This document shows positions 1-8,354 of a DNA stretch of 64,000 nt, in pieces; position 1 is the first letter of the stretch, and every line of letters starts with the position of its first letter. A model generated the notes under the pieces. The model did no database searches, had not been told where the DNA came from, and saw only the letters and a list, made by a program, of their open reading frames with translations. Origin of the DNA: Tritrichomonas musculus (lineage: Eukaryota > Parabasalia > Tritrichomonadida > Tritrichomonadidae); NCBI GenBank assembly GCA_039105265.1, contig JAPFFF010000029.1, positions 1 to 64,000 on the forward strand. The letters run 5' to 3'. Position numbers and translations under genes: made by a program.

Positions 1-3000
1 CGTGTGAAACTATGTTTGAAGTGTCATAGCTGATGATTCTGTCATTAACGGCATCATATTTGAGTTTATTGATTAATGTTTGACCTCTAATGTTCACTCG
101 ATGAAGTACATTTGATAACCCTCCCGTTATATTCTCTCTCAAGTTGTAGTATTCTTTTTCATCAGTTATGAGTGTGGGAAGGTGATGGAACTTGCAGAAT
201 TTCTTCAATTGTATCTTTGTTCTTGTTATCTTTTCGTCATCACGTTGTCTCAAACGATTACATTCAGCACAAGCCAACAAACAGTTATCAATCTGATGTC
301 CTTTGTTGTTATCTATTCGGTCAAGAGTTGGTTTGTTGTTGTAAGTAAAGTGTTCACCACACAAATGACATTTACCTGTTTCATTTGATTCATACAATTT
401 CATGAATGCTTCGAAATCCTTTTCACTAACACATTTTGAAATATCTCGTTGATTTTGGTTCGTTTGATTATGTTTCATGTCTTGTTTTCGATAGTTATCA
501 CATTTATTTAACCACCATTTCATTGTAGGTTTAAATGTATTTGTTTTATTGATGATTTCATAGTCGTTCTTCGGATTGAAATCTTTATAAGCAAGAGCAT
601 ATTTGATACATGATGCGTTCTTTGACAATGAAAGATTGCTAATCAAATCAACTTTATATTCAGCATTCATTTGAATAAGATTATCAATCGGTTTAATCAT
701 CATTTCAACATCATTATCATTGTATGATAACAAATAATCCCAACGTGTTGCAAACCTCTTTGAATCAATCAAATACTCTTCATAATCAGCTTTCGTTAAT
801 GGATTCTTTTGATTGAGATAACTGTAAAAGTCTTCATATGCGAATGGTTCACTCTTTGACAACACTTCATTATAATTTTCATTGTTGATTGCTTCATAAG
901 GAAATACACCTTTCGAACTGTTAGAAATCCCACCAAAATCAATTCCAAATTGTTTGAGCGTACCACCAGCAACAAATGCTTGTGCGTCAATGAATCGTAA
1001 TCGAATGGGGTACTTTGATGATTTCAATATAAATTGCTTTAATGATGTAGCAGTTCCAATCATTCCGCTATCGATTGACCAATGATTTTTAATCAATTGC
1101 TCTTTGAATAAGTTTGAATCAAATCGTGATGAATTAAAACCAAATACTGTTATTGTTTTCAATGATGTATCTATTTTATTGAGTTCTTCTTCCGATTTAT
1201 CTTTAATAAATGATTTTAAATGGTTCAACTTATCAACATACACATCACATCCAACAACAAATAACCATTCAATCCATTTGGCAATGAAGTCATTTGTTCG
1301 AATATCAAAGTTCTTTGTTATCAAACCTTTATCAAGCTTCACGCATGATGAAACGCTCAAAGGAATCAATCGAGAATTGATAACAGATTTATCACTGACT
1401 TTCTTTTCAATCTTTTGCTCCATTGTTTCAAAATCATAAGTGATATAATGAATTGTTGGCTTCCATTCAAGTTCATATGAAAGACAATACAAATAAACAG
1501 GATTGTTTAAAATGTGTGGACAATATGGCAAAGCTTCTCGTGAAGGTATGAAATCCTTTTTGAATTTACCATCACATTTATCTACATGTCTGTTGAATCT
1601 GTCAATATTGTTATTTCCTTTGTGAATGTATGAACCACAATGAGGACATATATGAATGTTTGTTAATGCTTCAGCATCAATGATGTACATGATATGAAGT
1701 ATCTTATCTTTTGAATACAACAGAGCTGAAAATGTTTTGTTTGATTCATCAGTGTTGTGCCATTGGTCTTGAATATCATAAATATGTTTCTCTTTGTCAT
1801 ATTCATAGATGCTGACATTGATGTTATGATTCTTGGCTGATTCTTTCATTTCTTCAATCGTGATTCCTTTGAATGTGTTGATTAATTGATTTGCTTCTTT
1901 TGTAGGTTTTGTTGAATAAGTTATTCCGTGTTCTTCACATAATATTTTCTTTGCTGCTTTGGTTCTGTTAGCTGTATTATATTTTGTTTTCTTTTCATCT
2001 TTGTTTTGATTTGTTAGTTCAGGAAACAAACAACAAGCAAGAAATCGATACCAACACAAATAATCATCAACGTTATCAATAAAGATATATTTATTTTTGC
2101 CAAAGAATTCTGAAACTTCATCAATCTTACCCGTTATCTTAACTACACGAGAGATTGTAAATGAAACAGACCAAACGATACATAATTTGATGTTTGAAGC
2201 CGTGGTTTCATATTCATGAATCTTTGATTCAATATACAGTTTAACTTTATCAATATCTTTATTCTCTCTAACGATTATCGGAATTGATGATTTATAATTC
2301 TTCCATTTGATATCACTTGCTTCATATGTATATCTTTCACTTTCATTCTTTGGTGGTATCTCAAATATACCAGTCAATTGAAAATATATTTTGAACGGTT
2401 TCACTTCATGTTTAAATACTGTTTCAGTCAAATATTCATTGATGTCTTCAATTGATGAAACTCCGTTCTTGTAATATATTTTTATCGGTTCTTTGCTGTC
2501 TTCATCTAATCGTTCAACCTTTTCACTATCGTTTGGGAACTGGTCAATAAAATGACTGCATGCTTCAACTGCTTCATCAAAGTTCTCAGGTTCATTGATT
2601 ATGAAATATGAGTCATGTTTTGAATGCACACCTTTATAGCCAAACTTTTTGAGATATTCAACCAATTCAGTGTTTTCATTGTTAAATCGAATGTCTTCAT
2701 ATCGTTGTGGCTGTTTGTTTGTCTTTGGTGGTAATGGTCTCAATAATATATTATCAGATTTAATTAATTGAAGGGCTTTGTTGAGTGCATCATGAGCTAT
2801 TTTAATGTTGGACTCGATTTGTTGTTGTTTTAGTTTTTGTTCATCATCTTGTTCTTCTTCATGTTCTTCCTCTTCTTCATGTTGTTCCTCTTCCTCCTCT
2901 TCTGCTTGTTCTTCTGCTTCTTTCTTCATTCTATTAACGAAATCTAATATTGATATGTCATCTATTCTATTACCTTCATGTTCTCTAAAACCGTATGAAT

Positions 3001-3160
3001 TCAGATAGTTTTCTAAGATTGATTTGAAGTGTTTAACATCATAATCACTAGGCTTAGATGTTGACAAGCGAGGTTTTAATTGAAGTTCATTATTGATATA
3101 CCTGATTTGTTCAATAACAAATGATTTGGTATCTTTTTGATAGTAATAACGAGAACTCAT
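1..3160 (-). CDS. Polinton protein-primed DNA polymerase B, element A, partial at window edge
   Basis: The amino-terminal 1,053 codons of the element A polymerase; the rest lies beyond the window start. The complete copy is at 32389-36954, where the domains are described. Visible here are the acidic Glu-rich stretch near residue 85, the Cys-containing LCWYRFLA segment, the C2H2-like zinc finger, the exonuclease motifs (DFE and the FNSSRFD segment) and the embedded HNH-like domain. It starts at ATG 3158-3160 and is divergent from the 167-aa gene, with an AT-rich gap of 88 bp. Confidence 0.93.
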   Translation of the reverse strand, partial: MSSRYYYQKDTKSFVIEQIRYINNELQLKPRLSTSKPSDYDVKHFKSILENYLNSYGFREHEGNRIDDISILDFVNRMKKEAEEQAEEEEEEQHEEEEEHEEEQDDEQKLKQQQIESNIKIAHDALNKALQLIKSDNILLRPLPPKTNKQPQRYEDIRFNNENTELVEYLKKFGYKGVHSKHDSYFIINEPENFDEAVEACSHFIDQFPNDSEKVERLDEDSKEPIKIYYKNGVSSIEDINEYLTETVFKHEVKPFKIYFQLTGIFEIPPKNESERYTYEASDIKWKNYKSSIPIIVRENKDIDKVKLYIESKIHEYETTASNIKLCIVWSVSFTISRVVKITGKIDEVSEFFGKNKYIFIDNVDDYLCWYRFLACCLFPELTNQNKDEKKTKYNTANRTKAAKKILCEEHGITYSTKPTKEANQLINTFKGITIEEMKESAKNHNINVSIYEYDKEKHIYDIQDQWHNTDESNKTFSALLYSKDKILHIMYIIDAEALTNIHICPHCGSYIHKGNNNIDRFNRHVDKCDGKFKKDFIPSREALPYCPHILNNPVYLYCLSYELEWKPTIHYITYDFETMEQKIEKKVSDKSVINSRLIPLSVSSCVKLDKGLITKNFDIRTNDFIAKWIEWLFVVGCDVYVDKLNHLKSFIKDKSEEELNKIDTSLKTITVFGFNSSRFDSNLFKEQLIKNHWSIDSGMIGTATSLKQFILKSSKYPIRLRFIDAQAFVAGGTLKQFGIDFGGISNSSKGVFPYEAINNENYNEVLSKSEPFAYEDFYSYLNQKNPLTKADYEEYLIDSKRFATRWDYLLSYNDNDVEMMIKPIDNLIQMNAEYKVDLISNLSLSKNASCIKYALAYKDFNPKNDYEIINKTNTFKPTMKWWLNKCDNYRKQDMKHNQTNQNQRDISKCVSEKDFEAFMKLYESNETGKCHLCGEHFTYNNKPTLDRIDNNKGHQIDNCLLACAECNRLRQRDDEKITRTKIQLKKFCKFHHLPTLITDEKEYYNLRENITGGLSNVLHRVNIRGQTLINKLKYDAVNDRIISYDTSNIVSH

Positions 3161-3248
3161 TTATGATATAATTAAAAAATCAATTTATTTGAAATTTGAA
3201 AAATGTTAAATCAAAAAAAAAATAATTCAGTTTTTTTATTTCATTGAA

Positions 3249-3752
3249 ATGACAGAATTAATAGAGATATTGAAACATGTTGATGCAATCCGTCATTTGT
3301 TAACAATATTGATTGCTAAATCAGATGACCATGAAGCTTTCAGGAACCTTGTGAATAATGTTTCATTTGACAATGACAATAATGATTCATCATCAGATGA
3401 AGAAAATCTGCCCCATTTCTCTAAACAAAATAGTTTATTGAATGATATAACACCAAAAAGTGATAAACCAAAACGTTCCTTATTCAATTCATCAAAGTTC
3501 TTAAACGCTCATGACCGTGAATTAGTTATGCAGTTCCTTGATGATGAACGAATGAATGAAATTGATAAGTTGCCAGCACATAAACAAGCATCATACACAA
3601 AACTATTAATCAAAAAGCATTTAAACATAGATATATCAACGTACATGGTTAACAAGATTCTCACATTGAAAAGGCAACAGACTCATGACAATGATGATGA
3701 AGACAATGATAACAATAACAATAACAATCAAAGAAGACCACAATTGATTTAA
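3249..3752 (+). CDS. Small charged protein with possible helix-turn-helix (167 aa), element A
   Basis: Function not recognised. The first 25 residues form a Leu/Ile-rich amphipathic helix, followed by an acidic Asp/Asn/Ser linker. A conserved helical block (residues about 75-145: SSKFLNAHDRELVMQFLDDE, then HLNIDISTYMVNKILTLKRQ) resembles a small DNA-binding fold by eye. The tail is Asn/Asp-rich. The element B homologue (135 aa) keeps the first helix and the block but shortens the linker and tail, so the block is likely the working part. The gene is divergently arranged with the polymerase and could regulate that promoter. This is inference. Confidence 0.75.
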   Translation: MTELIEILKHVDAIRHLLTILIAKSDDHEAFRNLVNNVSFDNDNNDSSSDEENLPHFSKQNSLLNDITPKSDKPKRSLFNSSKFLNAHDRELVMQFLDDERMNEIDKLPAHKQASYTKLLIKKHLNIDISTYMVNKILTLKRQQTHDNDDEDNDNNNNNNQRRPQLI

Positions 3753-3774
3753 ATTCATTGAATCATTTGAAGTT

Positions 3775-3784
3775 TTTATTTTTG
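3775..3784 (+). promoter_or_regulatory. TTTATTTTTG motif before the 81-aa gene (A)
   Basis: Ends 7 bp before the ATG, as in element B (27535-27544) and before integrase (12140-12149). Unit 2 copy at 37569-37578. Confidence 0.4.
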
Positions 3785-3791
3785 GTTTAAA

Positions 3792-4037
3792 ATGAATAGT
3801 GCAATTAATGGCTTGAGTTGTGATACATCATCTTTACACGTTCAGTTTCGAATAGTTAAAGACAAGATATTCAATGAATGTATGAATTCTGAAGATGACG
3901 CATTAAACGGAAAGTTTGATAAGATGATTCACATTTTGACAATATATAAACAACTATTTAATGATATTGAATCGATTAAGATACAATTGAGAGCTATTGA
4001 TGAACGTATCAAATCAGCTGAACAGATGACTTTGTAA
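3792..4037 (+). CDS. Small helical protein (81 aa), element A
   Basis: Function not recognised. An all-helical, Cys-poor protein whose second half (KQLFNDIESIKIQLRAIDER) looks like a coiled coil, so it may oligomerise or act as a virion or assembly cofactor. The element B homologue has the same length with only a few conservative changes, so the gene is under constraint. It lies 39 bp after the 167-aa gene. A TTTATTTTTG motif ends 7 bp before its ATG. Confidence 0.75.
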   Translation: MNSAINGLSCDTSSLHVQFRIVKDKIFNECMNSEDDALNGKFDKMIHILTIYKQLFNDIESIKIQLRAIDERIKSAEQMTL

Positions 4038-4070
4038 ATGAATCATTGAATGACTCATCATTGATGTTGT

Positions 4071-4080
4071 TTTATTTTTA
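4071..4080 (+). promoter_or_regulatory. TTTATTTTTA motif before the 191-aa gene (A)
   Basis: Ends 11 bp before the ATG. The same motif precedes the B homologue (27830-27839). Unit 2 copy at 37865-37874. Confidence 0.4.
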
Positions 4081-4091
4081 TTCAAACATTC

Positions 4092-4667
4092 ATGGCATTA
4101 TCAAAAGCTCGTATATTAAGTAGCGAGAACGATGCATCAGTTAAGCAGGAACAATCAACCAGTATTAATATAAACATCAAACCAAAGCAACCACAACCAG
4201 TTGAATATCCATCAGTACAACCATTACCACAATCATCTCAAGCCACAAATTTTACTTTACCTCAGATGAGTGGAGTATATCAATCACAGCTTCCAACAAA
4301 CAGCGTTTCCCTAGAAAGAGGTATCAGTGATATTGGAGCTGATATAACAGAACTTGAAACCAAAAACAAATTCCTTGAGTTGTTGTTATCAATCTATGAA
4401 ACAAACCCAATAAAAGTCAATGATTTATTAATTTGTCATTCAAATACATTAATGGAGCTCATCAAATTACTAACACAAGCTGATAAAGTTGAATTGATTG
4501 TCAATGATGATTGTGCGTGTAATGGTTGCGTTTCTCATTCCAAATATCTTTTAATTGATAGGATATTGGTGTACAAAAATAATGAATCAAATGACTTGAA
4601 ATACAAATATAATAACATTTATACCGAACTCATTAGACACAACATTTCATTAAAAACATGTATTTAA
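4092..4667 (+). CDS. Conserved protein with Pro/Gln-rich linker and Cys cluster (191 aa), element A
   Basis: Function not recognised. The amino end is polar (residues 15-70, Lys/Gln/Pro-rich, probably disordered). A helical domain follows (about 75-130, SLERGISDIGADITELE onward), then a Cys cluster (DDCACNGCVSHSKY, about 139-152) and a final helix. The Cys spacing could bind a metal, although no standard finger fits. The element B homologue is nearly identical across the helical and Cys regions. Its place in the block before the packaging ATPase suggests a virion or packaging role, which is inference. Confidence 0.75.
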   Translation: MALSKARILSSENDASVKQEQSTSININIKPKQPQPVEYPSVQPLPQSSQATNFTLPQMSGVYQSQLPTNSVSLERGISDIGADITELETKNKFLELLLSIYETNPIKVNDLLICHSNTLMELIKLLTQADKVELIVNDDCACNGCVSHSKYLLIDRILVYKNNESNDLKYKYNNIYTELIRHNISLKTCI

Positions 4668-4677
4668 AAACTAATAA

Positions 4678-4809
4678 ATGATATATGAAATATTAGTTGT
4701 TTCATTATTAACAGGTTTATTTTTAGTGAAGATTGTTGAACTATCATTAATGATGCCAGACAAAGAACCAGAACTCAGTGAAGAGATAAGAACAAAAATG
4801 TATTCATGA
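4678..4809 (+). CDS. Small single-pass membrane protein (43 aa), element A
   Basis: A short frame starting with ATG 10 bp after the 191-aa gene and ending 24 bp before the packaging ATPase. Residues 5-20 (ILVVSLLTGLFLVKIV) form a clear hydrophobic membrane segment, followed by an acidic then basic tail (PDKEPELSEEIRTKMYS). The element B counterpart at 28441-28572 has the same length. Its base changes are mostly at third positions or conservative (Leu/Val, Met/Ile), which supports a real gene. Small membrane proteins occur in virions of related viruses. The role here is unknown. Confidence 0.75.
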   Translation: MIYEILVVSLLTGLFLVKIVELSLMMPDKEPELSEEIRTKMYS

Positions 4810-4833
4810 AGAGCTTTAACGAAAACTAAAGAA

Positions 4834-5748
4834 ATGAAACGTTTCATGAAACCCACTCAGTTTAATTATAAAGAGGTTTTATTTTCTAATAGCTCTGATT
4901 ATGATGATGACCAAATGAGTTTTGCATTTGAATATGAATCATTCAAGCCAACAGTTAATGAAACAACATTTAATATTGATGATGAGATGAATAAAGCATA
5001 TCAACGCAATGAATCAAAAATAAAAAACGAATCAATCAGACCAATCGCAAACGGCATTTATTCATATTACAATTCATTGAACATACTCGTTGGTCAGCAA
5101 GGTAAAGGAAAGAGTCATATAATGCTACGAGATGTTATTCAAATGTCTCGAATGAAGAACGCTGGCTTTCATTTAATTGTTTATGTATCACGAAACGGAA
5201 CAATTAACGATGCTACATTCGAAAGTCAACGCGAATTGATACAGCTACCAATAAAAACTGTTGCTGACAGCAATGCTGAAGAGTATCTCAAACAACTTGA
5301 TTTATATAAAGAATTGTATAACAAATATTCATCAACACCAAAAATAGTAATCGATGAAAAGAAGTTAAATGAAATGTTTGAGTTTCTTCATATCAATAAA
5401 CTAGGTAAACCGAATAAACCGTTAAATACAATCATTCTTTGTGAAGACTTCTTGAAATCGAAACTAATTAAATCATCTTATTTTATCAATACCATTAGTC
5501 AGCTTCGACACAAGAATCTAATCATATTCGTTAACATTCAGTTCTTCAAAGCTTTAACAACAGAATGGAAAAATAATGCAACATCATTCTTCATATTTAG
5601 TGGTTATTCACGACAGAAACTTGGCTACATATATCAACAAGTTCCATTCCCAATAGAGTTCGAAGAGCTATGGAATCGATACAGAACAATGAAAGCACAT
5701 CAATTCGTTTTAATCAATGTTCGAACTAATAACCTTTCATTCATCTAA
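4834..5748 (+). CDS. FtsK/HerA-type DNA packaging ATPase (304 aa), element A
   Basis: Predicted to pump element DNA into a preformed capsid using ATP. The Walker A loop is GQQGKGKS at residues 87-94. The Walker B strand is IILCED at about 200-205. A downstream segment NATSFFIFSGYSRQK (about 250-264) fits the sensor/arginine-finger area of A32-like ATPases by position. The first 60 residues are polar and acidic. Length fits Polinton packaging ATPases. The frame overlaps the converging 153-aa gene by 12 bp. It differs from the element B copy mainly in the middle third, while the ends are close to identical. Confidence 0.9.
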   Translation: MKRFMKPTQFNYKEVLFSNSSDYDDDQMSFAFEYESFKPTVNETTFNIDDEMNKAYQRNESKIKNESIRPIANGIYSYYNSLNILVGQQGKGKSHIMLRDVIQMSRMKNAGFHLIVYVSRNGTINDATFESQRELIQLPIKTVADSNAEEYLKQLDLYKELYNKYSSTPKIVIDEKKLNEMFEFLHINKLGKPNKPLNTIILCEDFLKSKLIKSSYFINTISQLRHKNLIIFVNIQFFKALTTEWKNNATSFFIFSGYSRQKLGYIYQQVPFPIEFEELWNRYRTMKAHQFVLINVRTNNLSFI

Positions 5749-6198
5749 TACAATTTGTTGTTGAACGCCAACAAACAGCTGTGGTGTATTGATATTATAT
5801 TTTTGACTAATTTGTTCAATCAATTCCTTTGTTTTCTTATCTGTTGCTTTCCTTATGCTGTAATTATAATACTTATATTCTTTAAATGATTGCTCTTCAT
5901 TTGAACCTTCAACGAAGAACTCAATAGATGTTGTTGATATTCTTCTTCTAACATTTGATGTTAATGTTATATATTCGAGCCCGAGTTCAACAATCTTATC
6001 ATAATATAATCGTTTGAATTCATTATCTTTGTTCTTCAATGATATGTATATCACTTTAGATTTATAAGCAGCCTTTCCACAAGGTATTGGATATCTATCA
6101 CACAGAATTGAGAAATCACATTGTTTGAACTTCTCTGATTCATCCAACATATCAATCAATGAATTGATGTAATCATAAACCTTTGGAGTACTTGACAT
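5737..6198 (-). CDS. Conserved Polinton protein of unknown function (153 aa), element A
   Basis: Not recognised. A mixed alpha/beta protein with a conserved patch FSILCDRYPIPCG (about 29-41), which holds two Cys, and a Tyr/Lys-rich middle. It sits where a maturation protease might be expected, but I see no His-Asp/Glu-Gln-Cys order typical of adenain, so I do not call it a protease. The homologue in B (151 aa) is about nine-tenths identical. It converges with the ATPase gene. A CAAAAATAAA motif (TTTATTTTTG on the coding strand) lies 30 bp upstream of the start. Confidence 0.75.
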   Translation of the reverse strand: MSSTPKVYDYINSLIDMLDESEKFKQCDFSILCDRYPIPCGKAAYKSKVIYISLKNKDNEFKRLYYDKIVELGLEYITLTSNVRRRISTTSIEFFVEGSNEEQSFKEYKYYNYSIRKATDKKTKELIEQISQKYNINTPQLFVGVQQQIVLDE

Positions 6199-6228
6199 AT
6201 CTTTAGAGTGAAATTAAAAAACAAAAAA

Positions 6229-6238
6229 CAAAAATAAA
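6229..6238 (-). promoter_or_regulatory. TTTATTTTTG motif upstream of the 153-aa gene
   Basis: Candidate promoter element, 30 bp upstream of the start on the coding strand. The same motif and spacing precede the B homologue (29994-30003). Unit 2 copy at 40023-40032. Confidence 0.4.
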
Positions 6239-6241
6239 AAC

Positions 6242-6319
6242 GTCATCGAAGACATCAACAGTCTCAAAAATAAAGTTCATCAACTTGAGAACGAATTAAA
6301 TGAGTTGTCCAATAAATGA
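6242..6319 (+). pseudogene. Remnant of the 75-aa coiled-coil gene inside element A's terminal repeat
   Basis: This reads the same carboxy-terminal helix as the 75-aa gene of element B (ending NELNELSNK). In B the last third of that gene also lies in the terminal repeat, so the right end of each element carries a mirrored tail of this left-end gene. It is a by-product of the repeat and not an independent gene. Confidence 0.7.
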
Positions 6320-6487
6320 ACATCAATTGATGGTAATCATTAAATGAGTTCATATTATTTTTATTCATTAGTCGTGTTGACGTGGGGCTTTAGCCTGACG
6401 GAAACCGACTCATATATACTACTAAAACAAGTTCAAAGATGTAAATTCAAAGATGAAGATTCAAAAGTGGCGACCGTCAATCTAGAA
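6242..6487. repeat. Right terminal inverted repeat of element A (diverged)
   Basis: This fills the 335-bp gap between the 153-aa and 240-aa genes. It begins with the last 25 codons of a 75-aa coiled-coil gene remnant (6242-6319). It then has a short unique stretch and a block matching the element B terminal repeat (6364-6451, sharing GTCGTGTTGACG, CCTGACGGAAACCGACT and ATATATACTACTAAA). Similarity fades near 6480. It lacks the 92-aa frame found in B's repeat, so this is a different terminal-repeat variant. Confidence 0.75.
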
Positions 6488-6533
6488 CATCATCAGGGGG
6501 TACAAAAATAAAACATCATTAATGTTGATTCAT

Positions 6534-7256
6534 TTAAGCTTGTTCATCATCTTTCTCTTCGGTGAAGTATGTTCGTTTGCGACCTAAATGAGGACGGTTG
6601 TTATACCAAAGCCAGTCATTAAATGTTGTTGAATATCTTGTATTCTCATGCTTGTAAAACAATTTTTGTTTAGAGTTTTTATATTCAGTCAGTAGTTCAC
6701 ATCCTTCATCAGCAAAACGTTTCTTCACATAATTATGTGTATATCTAATGCATTGCGTCTTGTGTGCTCTATGACATGCCTTCCATTTAGTTGGCTTTGT
6801 TTTGTATTCATTACCTTCAAACAAATAGAAAACATCAGCTGTTGCAGTGGTATATTTAGATATCAATTCACAACCTTCAGCCTTCATTGATTCTCTCAAT
6901 TCGTCTTCTTTCTTTTGTCTCTCTTCTTCTTTTTTCTTTTCTTTATCTTCTTTTGTTAGAACTTTACCGTTCTTCTTCTCATAATTACTATCAATCGGAT
7001 GCTTCTTGTAAGGGTCTTTATAGAAATCAATTATATGTGCATATCTCACACGTTCAGGGTTTGTTTTTCTGTTAAAGGATGCAAAACCATATAACAACAT
7101 ATTTTCAGGATATCTCAAACAAACACAATCATATTCATTAAAGAATTCATCATATTGTTCCTTCGTGGCTGTCATATGTAATAAATCCATTTTTTCACCA
7201 TTTCCATCAATTCCAGATTTAAAGAGGTCTTTAATTGTTCCTGCAACTTGCTTCAT
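6534..7256 (-). CDS. Protein with two copies of an 'EGCELLTEY'-type repeat domain (240 aa), remnant C
   Basis: Residues about 1-95 form a globular region of unknown fold. Residues 96-125 are a highly charged Lys/Glu helix. Two related repeats follow: EGCELISKYTTATADVFYLF (about 128-170) and EGCELLTEYKNSKQKLFYKH (about 186-224), each ending near a Trp-containing segment (TKWKACH, NDWLWYNNR). These resemble, from memory, the short repeat domain found in some virus and homing-endonuclease proteins, though without its zinc ligands. I see no catalytic motif. The tail is basic then acidic. A 14-bp tandem repeat lies just upstream. Confidence 0.65.
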   Translation of the reverse strand: MKQVAGTIKDLFKSGIDGNGEKMDLLHMTATKEQYDEFFNEYDCVCLRYPENMLLYGFASFNRKTNPERVRYAHIIDFYKDPYKKHPIDSNYEKKNGKVLTKEDKEKKKEEERQKKEDELRESMKAEGCELISKYTTATADVFYLFEGNEYKTKPTKWKACHRAHKTQCIRYTHNYVKKRFADEGCELLTEYKNSKQKLFYKHENTRYSTTFNDWLWYNNRPHLGRKRTYFTEEKDDEQA

Positions 7257-7260
7257 TTCT

Positions 7261-7316
7261 CAGGAGATAAAAAACAGGAGAAAAAAAACAGAAGACTAAA
7301 AACAGGAGAATGTATA
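7261..7316. repeat. 14-bp tandem repeat, four copies
   Basis: Four consecutive 14-bp units begin at 7261, 7275, 7289 and 7303. Each starts CAGGAGA or CAGAAGA and is mostly followed by an A-run. The last unit reads CAGGAGAATGTATAG, and a near copy recurs at 7349 (AGGAGAATATATAG). The array starts 5 bp upstream of the 240-aa gene start on the minus strand, so it could be part of its leader or promoter. Unit 2 copy at 41055-41110. Confidence 0.85.
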
Positions 7317-7332
7317 GATTATAATTTTAGAT

Positions 7333-8354
7333 TTACGGTTGCCACTTATCAGGAGAATATATAGCCTCTGAGATACCCAACCATATACTACTAGCATTAT
7401 CAAGCGTCCAAAGTGATTCTTGTAAACAAGTTGTACAATGATATGATTTTGGAGAATGTTGTATCATAAATGTGTTATCATTTAATTGAGCACCTCCCAT
7501 ATAAGTTTGTGATATAATTGATTGATAAGCCTTATTCGCATCACAGATTTTGATTTTAGAGAACTTCTCAGTATTCATTCCATCATATCCATAAGAACCA
7601 TTCATTGAGATTTTGTAGAACTTCTCATTCGCTACGCTCAAGTCGCTTTCAGCGCCATTACCATTTGTTTTGCCAGAGATGATATCTTGACGTTTTTTCA
7701 TAAATTCATTAACAAATTGATTGAATCCAGTGTGACATTCATATTGTGAAACAGATTTGACATCATCGATTACCAATCCATGGTCAAGAAGGAACCAAAG
7801 GTAATAATTTGAGAAAACCATGTATTCCCCATTTGTGTCAAGCAACATTGTTAATTTACGTTCTTCCTTATCGATTGAATTTAAATTGTTTGATTTCATG
7901 TAATTGTACATGTATGAACCAATTGTTTCTTCATTATTTGTGATATTGATGTTTCGAAATACTGGTGGAAAATTAATGAAATAATTGATTTTTGATTTGG
8001 GACAAGATAGTTTCACTTCAGCATAGAAAACATAATTTGGTTTATTTGAAAAACGTGATTTTGAAGTTATGATTTTCATACAACGTTCTCGAGATTGTTT
8101 ATCCTTTACTTCAATCCTTCGAATGAAAGCACCTGGCATGAACATAATTCCTCCATGGTACTTAATAAATGGATGTGAATTTGATGAAAATGATGAAGGA
8201 TAAAGTGAATTGAAATCAATTCCAAGAATATGTGTTTGAACGTTATTTGTATCATACGAGATTACCTTGTTATTAATTCCGTCGTAACGGAATTTGTTGA
8301 TATGAGTTTCACCTTTGATGTTAACACGATGCATTACATTTGATAATCCACCAG
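7333..8354 (-). pseudogene. DNA polymerase B piece, remnant C
   Basis: A piece of a Polinton polymerase covering the start of the palm: GIDFNSLYPSSF (motif A) and KISMNGSYGYDGMN (motif B). It is clearly diverged from the A and B polymerases over the same region, so it comes from a third lineage. The open frame extends 23 codons further (to 8424), but those codons are the end of element B's terminal repeat and not polymerase. A small palindrome (CGCT, TTC loop, AGCG) lies at 7644-7654 just before motif B. Broken remnant. Confidence 0.8.

Larger units (their letters stand above)
1..6487. mobile_element. Polinton element A, first copy (cut by window start)
   Basis: Equivalent to 33795-40281. 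It holds most of the polymerase gene, the small-gene block, ATPase, the 153-aa gene and the right terminal repeat-like segment. See the fuller copy starting at 30564. Confidence 0.8.
6488..8354. mobile_element. Polinton remnant C (unit 1)
   Basis: A short stretch between the right end of element A and the left end of element B. It holds a 240-aa repeat-domain gene and a piece of a polymerase B gene that is clearly more diverged from the A and B polymerases than those are from each other. It is taken as a broken remnant of a third Polinton. No terminal repeat of its own is recognised. The left limit is approximate. Confidence 0.6.

Noticed and set aside
1104-1439. 111-aa frame opposite the polymerase
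   Set aside because: Antisense shadow of a well-supported polymerase; composition is a mirror of the coding strand.
2805-3008. Cys/Ser-rich 67-aa frame
   Set aside because: Antisense of the Glu-rich polymerase segment; the Cys/Ser run comes from GAA/GAG codons read backwards. The same holds at 26612 and the unit 2 copies.
5737-6198. Adenain-like protease call for the 153-aa gene
   Set aside because: Position is suggestive, but no His-Asp/Glu-Gln-Cys arrangement could be seen.
8341-8354. Target-site duplication at element B
   Set aside because: The six bases outside each end (CACCAG and TGCCTG) do not match directly.
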